DNA from: Salivita marina
GTDB taxonomy: Bacteria > Pseudomonadota > Gammaproteobacteria > Pseudomonadales > Azotimanducaceae
Assembly (NCBI GenBank): GCA_038144425.1
Contig: JAYQNS010000003.1
Location: forward strand, 558,001-622,000
Direction of reading: 5' to 3'
DNA: 64,000 nt
In this document: piece after piece, positions 60,114-64,000 of the stretch
Numbering within the stretch: position 1 is the stretch's first letter
Layout of the letters: every line of letters begins with the position of its first letter
Position numbers and translations under genes: made by a program
The notes under the pieces: generated by a model
Told to the model about the DNA's origin: nothing
Databases searched by the model: none
Seen by the model: the letters and a program-made list of their open reading frames with translations, nothing else

Positions 60114-61195
60114 TGGGTGAGCACCCTGATAGACGGCACCTTTGGGTTTCGCGCGTTTTCCTACTTTCCTTATTGCTTTTTGCAGCCCCCGAACCCTGTT
60201 GGGCTGCCGCCGGAGATATCGTCGGCACCATTAGGCAAGCAACCGGAGTTGGCCTTCTCCGAAGAAGCGGCGAGCGCCCCCAACGCCTCGCCGCTGGCCT
60301 CGAGGTGGCCGCCGGGGACGAGCTCCGTACGCTAGAGGGGACAGCGGAGCTCGCCTTTACTGACGGCGCTCTTCTTTCCCTCGAGGCCTTCAGCCGATTT
60401 ACCATTGGGGAAGAAAGCGGTTCGGAGGAAAGCACCCCCTTAACCGCTCGCTTTGAATTGGGGGAAAGCCGCTTTCGAAGCGGCGCCAGACCTGGGGAAG
60501 GATATCGGCTCACCTCCCCCACCGCGGTAATCGGCATACGGGGCACATACTTTGAGGTTCAGGTAGATGATCTTGGCGAAACCCTCGTCATTTTGCTCAG
60601 GGACCTTGACGGCACGGTCGGCGAGCTTCTAATCGCAAGCCAGGCCGGCGAAGTGCCCCTGACTCAGCCAAATCAAGGGACTCGGGTCAGCGATCCAAAC
60701 GTTCCCCCAAGTACGCCGTCGATAATTTCTCTGGACCTCAGCATTGGTCCTACGCGCCCGAGCTCCGTACAGGACGATATTAATAACGCAGAGGCAGGGA
60801 CGGGCGATTCTCTAAGCGGGGCAATCGATGCCCTCAACGCGGATCAGCTTCGCTTTCGGGATCTAGACCAGGACTTCCTGTCCGTTGACGGAACGGACAA
60901 TGACCTTGACCGAGATCTGCTTTCCGAGATGGAAGAGGACAGTATTAATAGCGACCCCTTCGGAGAAATGGCGGCCAGCAGCGACGCCCCAGAGGTTGTG
61001 GTGGCCTCAGAGGTGACCAGCGAGGGGGTAGCGGTCAGCGTCACCAGCGCAACCACGGACACGGGGACCGCAGTCCAGGTGGCCGTGCCGGAAAACGGCA
61101 ACGCCGCGGTGGTTATCGACCCTAATGCCAGCGTGGACGCCGCCGCGGCGGCGAACAGCGGCGCCAATCTGATCATCATTAAACCGACGCCCTAG
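60113..61195 (+). CDS. Secreted FecR-domain protein
   Basis: A 360-residue protein with a signal peptide (cleaved near C-W-A-A-A) and a FecR domain at about 33-150 (G-D-I-V-G-T-I-R-Q-A-T-G and L-T-S-P-T-A-V-I-G-I-R-G-T-Y-F-E). The domain is followed by an acidic, low-complexity tail (about 200-360). It has no membrane anchor or sigma-factor neighbour, so it is probably not a classical anti-sigma FecR. Such secreted versions accompany repeat adhesins. It ends the curli-like operon, 12 bases before the convergent ppdK stop. Confidence 0.75.
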   Translation: MGEHPDRRHLWVSRVFLLSLLLFAAPEPCWAAAGDIVGTIRQATGVGLLRRSGERPQRLAAGLEVAAGDELRTLEGTAELAFTDGALLSLEAFSRFTIGEESGSEESTPLTARFELGESRFRSGARPGEGYRLTSPTAVIGIRGTYFEVQVDDLGETLVILLRDLDGTVGELLIASQAGEVPLTQPNQGTRVSDPNVPPSTPSIISLDLSIGPTRPSSVQDDINNAEAGTGDSLSGAIDALNADQLRFRDLDQDFLSVDGTDNDLDRDLLSEMEEDSINSDPFGEMAASSDAPEVVVASEVTSEGVAVSVTSATTDTGTAVQVAVPENGNAAVVIDPNASVDAAAAANSGANLIIIKPTP

Positions 61196-61207
61196 GGCGT
61201 TACGGCC

Positions 61208-63946
61208 TTAAGCTTTCCGCAGCACCGCTTGCGCCGCCGCCAGCCGGGCCACGGGCACCCGGGGCGGAGAGCAGCTGACATAGTCGAGGCCTAGCCCCTC
61301 GCAGAAGGCAATGGAGGTGGCGTCCCCGGCGTGCTCGCCGCAGATCCCGAGCTTCAAAGCCTTCCGCGTTTCCCGACCCCGGCGAATGGCGGCCTGCATA
61401 AGGCGCCCTACCCCAGCCTGGTCAATGCTCGCGAAGGGGTTGTGGCCGTAGATCTCCTTATCGCGATAGACATCGAAGAAAGAGCCCATGTCGTCCCGGG
61501 AAAGGCCGAGGGTGGTTTGAGTGAGATCGTTCGTGCCAAAGCTGAAAAACTCTGCTGTTTGGGCGATCTCATCAGCGGTGACGGCAGCCCGGGGTACCTC
61601 TATCATGGTCCCCACCTGGTAGGGGATCTTCACCCCAGCCTTGCCGAGCACCTCCTCGGCCACCCGGCGAACAATGGCCACCTGGTCCTGCAGCTCGGCG
61701 TCAAAGCCCACGAGGGGCACCATGATCTCCGGCTGCACGGCCACGGGACGCTTCCCTTTCTGAAGGGCCACGGCCGCCTCAAAGATGGCCCGCACCTGCA
61801 TCTCCGTGATCTCCGGATGAAGAATGCCAAGGCGGCAGCCCCGACACCCGAGCATGGGGTTTTCTTCGTGGAGCGCCTTCATGCGTTCAATCACGTATTC
61901 CGTGGAAACGTTAAGACTTCGGGCGAGCTCAGCTCGGCGGGCGTCATCATGGGGCAGAAACTCGTGAAGCGGCGGATCAAGCAGGCGAATGGTCACGGGA
62001 CGCCCCTCCATGGCCCGGAAGAGGCCCTGGAAGTCCCTGCGCTGGAAAGGCAAAAGCTTTTTCAGGGCGGCCCGGCGTTGCTCGACGTCTGCAGCGAGAA
62101 TCATCTGCCGCATGTAGTCGATGCGGTTCCCCTCGAAGAACATGTGTTCCGTGCGGCATAGACCGATGCCCTCGGCCCCAAAGGCGATGGCCGCCTTGGC
62201 CATGGCCGGGGTATCGGCGTTGGTGCGGATCTTCATGCGCCGGGCCTTATCGGCCCAGCCCATGACCGTTTCATAAAGGCCGAAGGTAGCGCTCTTCTCC
62301 GGGGCCAGCGCGCCGCTCAGCACCCGCTGCACCTCCGAATCCGTAGTCTCGATCATGCCCGCGTAGATTTCCCCCGTGGTGCCATCGATGGAAAGGTATT
62401 CCCCTTCCTTCAAGGTCACGCCTCCTGCCGTGAGGGTGCGGGCACCGTAGTTGATGGAGAGCTCGCTGGCCCCGCATACGCACACCTTCCCAAGCTGCCG
62501 AGCAACAAGCGCCGCATGGGAGGAGACGCCCCCCCGGGCCGTCAGGATGCCCTGGGCAAGCAGCATGCCGCGAAGATCGTCTGGAGAGGTTTCCTCCCGC
62601 ACTAGGATGACCTTATTGCCGAGCCGCGCTTCCCGCTCCGCTTCCGAGGCGGAAAATACAATGTGCCCAGAGGCGGCGCCGGGGCCCGCGGGAAGGCCAT
62701 GGCCGATACCCTTGGCTTCCCGCAAGGCTTTGCCATCAAAGACGGGGACCAAAAGAGAATCGATGCTTTCCGCGGGGATCTTCAGGAGCGCGGTCTTCTG
62801 GTCCATGAGCCGTTCCCGGTTCATTTCCACGGCGATGCGCACGGCGGCGAGGCCCGTACGCTTGCCGTTTCGCGTTTGCAGCATAAACAGGCGCCCGTCC
62901 TCGATGGTGAATTCGAAGTCCTGCATATCTCGGAAATGGCGCTCGAGGCGGCTGCGAACCTTCTCAAGTTCTGCGAAGGCCTTGGGCATTTCCTCGGCGA
63001 GCAAGGCGATGGCCTTCGGCGTACGTAGCCCGGCCACCACGTCTTCCCCCTGGGCGTTCAGCAGATATTCGCCGTAGAAAACCTTTTCCCCCGTGGCTGG
63101 ATCTCGGGTGAAGGCCACCCCGGTGCCGGAGGTCTCCCCAAGGTTTCCAAAAACCATGGCCTGAACGTTCACCGCCGTGCCCCATTCCACGGGGATGCCA
63201 TAGCGCTGACGGTAGAGGATGGCGCGCTCGTTCTTCCAGGATTTGAAGACGGCGCTGATGGCACCCCAGAGCTGAGCGTAGACATCCTGGGGGAAGGCGC
63301 TCTTGCACCGCTGCTTAATCACCCGCTTGTAGCGCCGCACCAGCTCCTTCAAGTCCGTAGCGCTGAGGTCTTCGTCCTCGAGAACGTCGAGCTCGGTCTT
63401 CAGACGCGCAAGCTGCTCCTGAAAGGGGTGGGCCTCCGTTTCCGTGCGCGGATGCACTCCCATGACCACCTCACCGTACATCTGAATGAAGCGGCGATAG
63501 CAGTCCCAGGCGAAGCGCGCATCATTGGCGCGAGCGGCCAGGCCTTCGACGGTGTCGTCATTGAGGCCCAGGTTCAAAATCGTATCCATCATGCCCGGCA
63601 TGGATTCCCGGGCGCCGGAGCGGACAGAAAACAGGAGGGGGTTGGCGGCATCTCCGAAACGCTTGCCTTGCTGCGCCTCTACCTCGACCACCGCCTGGGC
63701 TACCGTAGCTTCAAGACCGCCCGGGTAGGTGCCGCCGTTGGCGTAGAAAGCCGTGCAAACCTCCGTGGACAGGGTAAAGCCCGGGGGTACGGGCAGGCTC
63801 AGGAGGGCCATTTCGGCAAGATTGGCGCCCTTTCCCCCCAAGGTATTGCGCATGCTGGCATTGCCGTCGGTGCGCGCGCCAAAGGCGAACACATAGGTTG
63901 GGGCAGACCCCTTCTTTGCTGCCTTAGCCGCCTTCGCCTTTGCCAC
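61208..63946 (-). CDS. ppdK: Pyruvate, phosphate dikinase
   Basis: A 912-residue PPDK. The N-terminal nucleotide-binding part has G-G-K-G-A-N-L-A-E-M (37-46), the swivelling domain has the phosphohistidine H477 in T-A-R-G-G-V-S-S-H, and the C-terminal PEP/pyruvate domain ends with G-I-C-G-E-H-A-G-D. S475 replaces the threonine that regulatory kinases phosphorylate in plant PPDK. It interconverts pyruvate + ATP + phosphate and PEP + AMP + PPi, useful for gluconeogenesis or PPi-linked glycolysis. GTG 63946 is the start, preceded by GAGGGGG. Confidence 0.95.
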   Translation of the reverse strand: MAKAKAAKAAKKGSAPTYVFAFGARTDGNASMRNTLGGKGANLAEMALLSLPVPPGFTLSTEVCTAFYANGGTYPGGLEATVAQAVVEVEAQQGKRFGDAANPLLFSVRSGARESMPGMMDTILNLGLNDDTVEGLAARANDARFAWDCYRRFIQMYGEVVMGVHPRTETEAHPFQEQLARLKTELDVLEDEDLSATDLKELVRRYKRVIKQRCKSAFPQDVYAQLWGAISAVFKSWKNERAILYRQRYGIPVEWGTAVNVQAMVFGNLGETSGTGVAFTRDPATGEKVFYGEYLLNAQGEDVVAGLRTPKAIALLAEEMPKAFAELEKVRSRLERHFRDMQDFEFTIEDGRLFMLQTRNGKRTGLAAVRIAVEMNRERLMDQKTALLKIPAESIDSLLVPVFDGKALREAKGIGHGLPAGPGAASGHIVFSASEAEREARLGNKVILVREETSPDDLRGMLLAQGILTARGGVSSHAALVARQLGKVCVCGASELSINYGARTLTAGGVTLKEGEYLSIDGTTGEIYAGMIETTDSEVQRVLSGALAPEKSATFGLYETVMGWADKARRMKIRTNADTPAMAKAAIAFGAEGIGLCRTEHMFFEGNRIDYMRQMILAADVEQRRAALKKLLPFQRRDFQGLFRAMEGRPVTIRLLDPPLHEFLPHDDARRAELARSLNVSTEYVIERMKALHEENPMLGCRGCRLGILHPEITEMQVRAIFEAAVALQKGKRPVAVQPEIMVPLVGFDAELQDQVAIVRRVAEEVLGKAGVKIPYQVGTMIEVPRAAVTADEIAQTAEFFSFGTNDLTQTTLGLSRDDMGSFFDVYRDKEIYGHNPFASIDQAGVGRLMQAAIRRGRETRKALKLGICGEHAGDATSIAFCEGLGLDYVSCSPPRVPVARLAAAQAVLRKA

Positions 63947-64000
63947 CGCACACCCCCTCTTCTAGGACCCACCGCCCCCATAGCGACGGGGCGTAGCCCC

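Noticed and set aside
1..64000. CRISPR arrays, transposase genes, tRNA genes and phage genes
   Set aside because: I looked for direct-repeat arrays, terminal inverted repeats with transposase motifs, T-loop signatures and phage structural proteins and found none I could support.

Overview
The window is about 64 kb of GC-rich, gene-dense bacterial chromosome. It most likely comes from an aerobic marine-type gammaproteobacterium of the OM60/NOR5 (Halieaceae) or Spongiibacter kind. This rests on family content: a glutaminyl-tRNA synthetase, a Pseudomonas-like Fur, PpnN, HtpX, a type-1 IPP isomerase, TRAP transporters with a TatT lipoprotein, and many acyl-CoA dehydrogenases, CoA transferases and crotonases. 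The taxonomic call is inference. I found no rRNA, tRNA, CRISPR array, insertion sequence or prophage.

Layout. 0-9 kb: end of a class III aminotransferase, a CysZ-like membrane protein, an SDR, a Nudix protein, a glycosyltransferase/LpxH-like pair, and a minus-strand run dUTPase-VOC-CoA transferase-glnS read from glnS downwards. 9-15.8 kb: a transglutaminase-like lipoprotein, a methyltransferase, TesB, a photolyase and a pair of acyl-CoA dehydrogenases. 15.8-20.2 kb: a TRAP operon tatT-dctP-dctQ-dctM ending in an MlaA-like gene. 20.2-25.3 kb: acetyltransferase, VOC protein, two MFS-type carriers, a frameshifted crotonase and fur. 25.5-31.9 kb: a luciferase-like oxidoreductase (LLM) leading into a glucosylglycerate synthesis module, a convergent GH13_18 phosphorylase and a divergent Na+/solute symporter. 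31.9-32.9 kb: a non-coding, hairpin-rich gap and a small XRE regulator.

32.9-40.3 kb is a coenzyme F420 operon: NADPH:F420 reductase, cofE, cofD, cofC and a fused FO synthase (fbiC), continuing into a FecCD/BtuC-type ABC permease and ATPase with no binding protein. From 40.3 to 48.8 kb four more LLM flavoprotein-family oxidoreductases are interspersed with idi, a YkgJ-type protein, htpX, a thioesterase, a crotonase and an APH-like protein. Cofactor synthesis, cofactor reduction and five probable client enzymes thus sit within about 23 kb. 48.9-54.9 kb: alpha/beta hydrolase, DsbA-like protein, ppnN, SprT and a second acyl-CoA dehydrogenase pair.

55.1-61.2 kb is a divergent curli-like secretion operon: a lipoprotein, curlin-like protein 1, csgF, csgG, curlin-like proteins 2 and 3, and a FecR-domain protein, behind an AT-rich region holding a perfect 9-bp inverted repeat. 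It lacks csgD, csgE and canonical csgA/csgB. The window closes with pyruvate phosphate dikinase on the minus strand. Six genes carry single-base frameshifts, five of them between 49.6 and 57.1 kb. In each, correcting one base restores a protein of the family's usual length, so sequencing error is as likely as decay.
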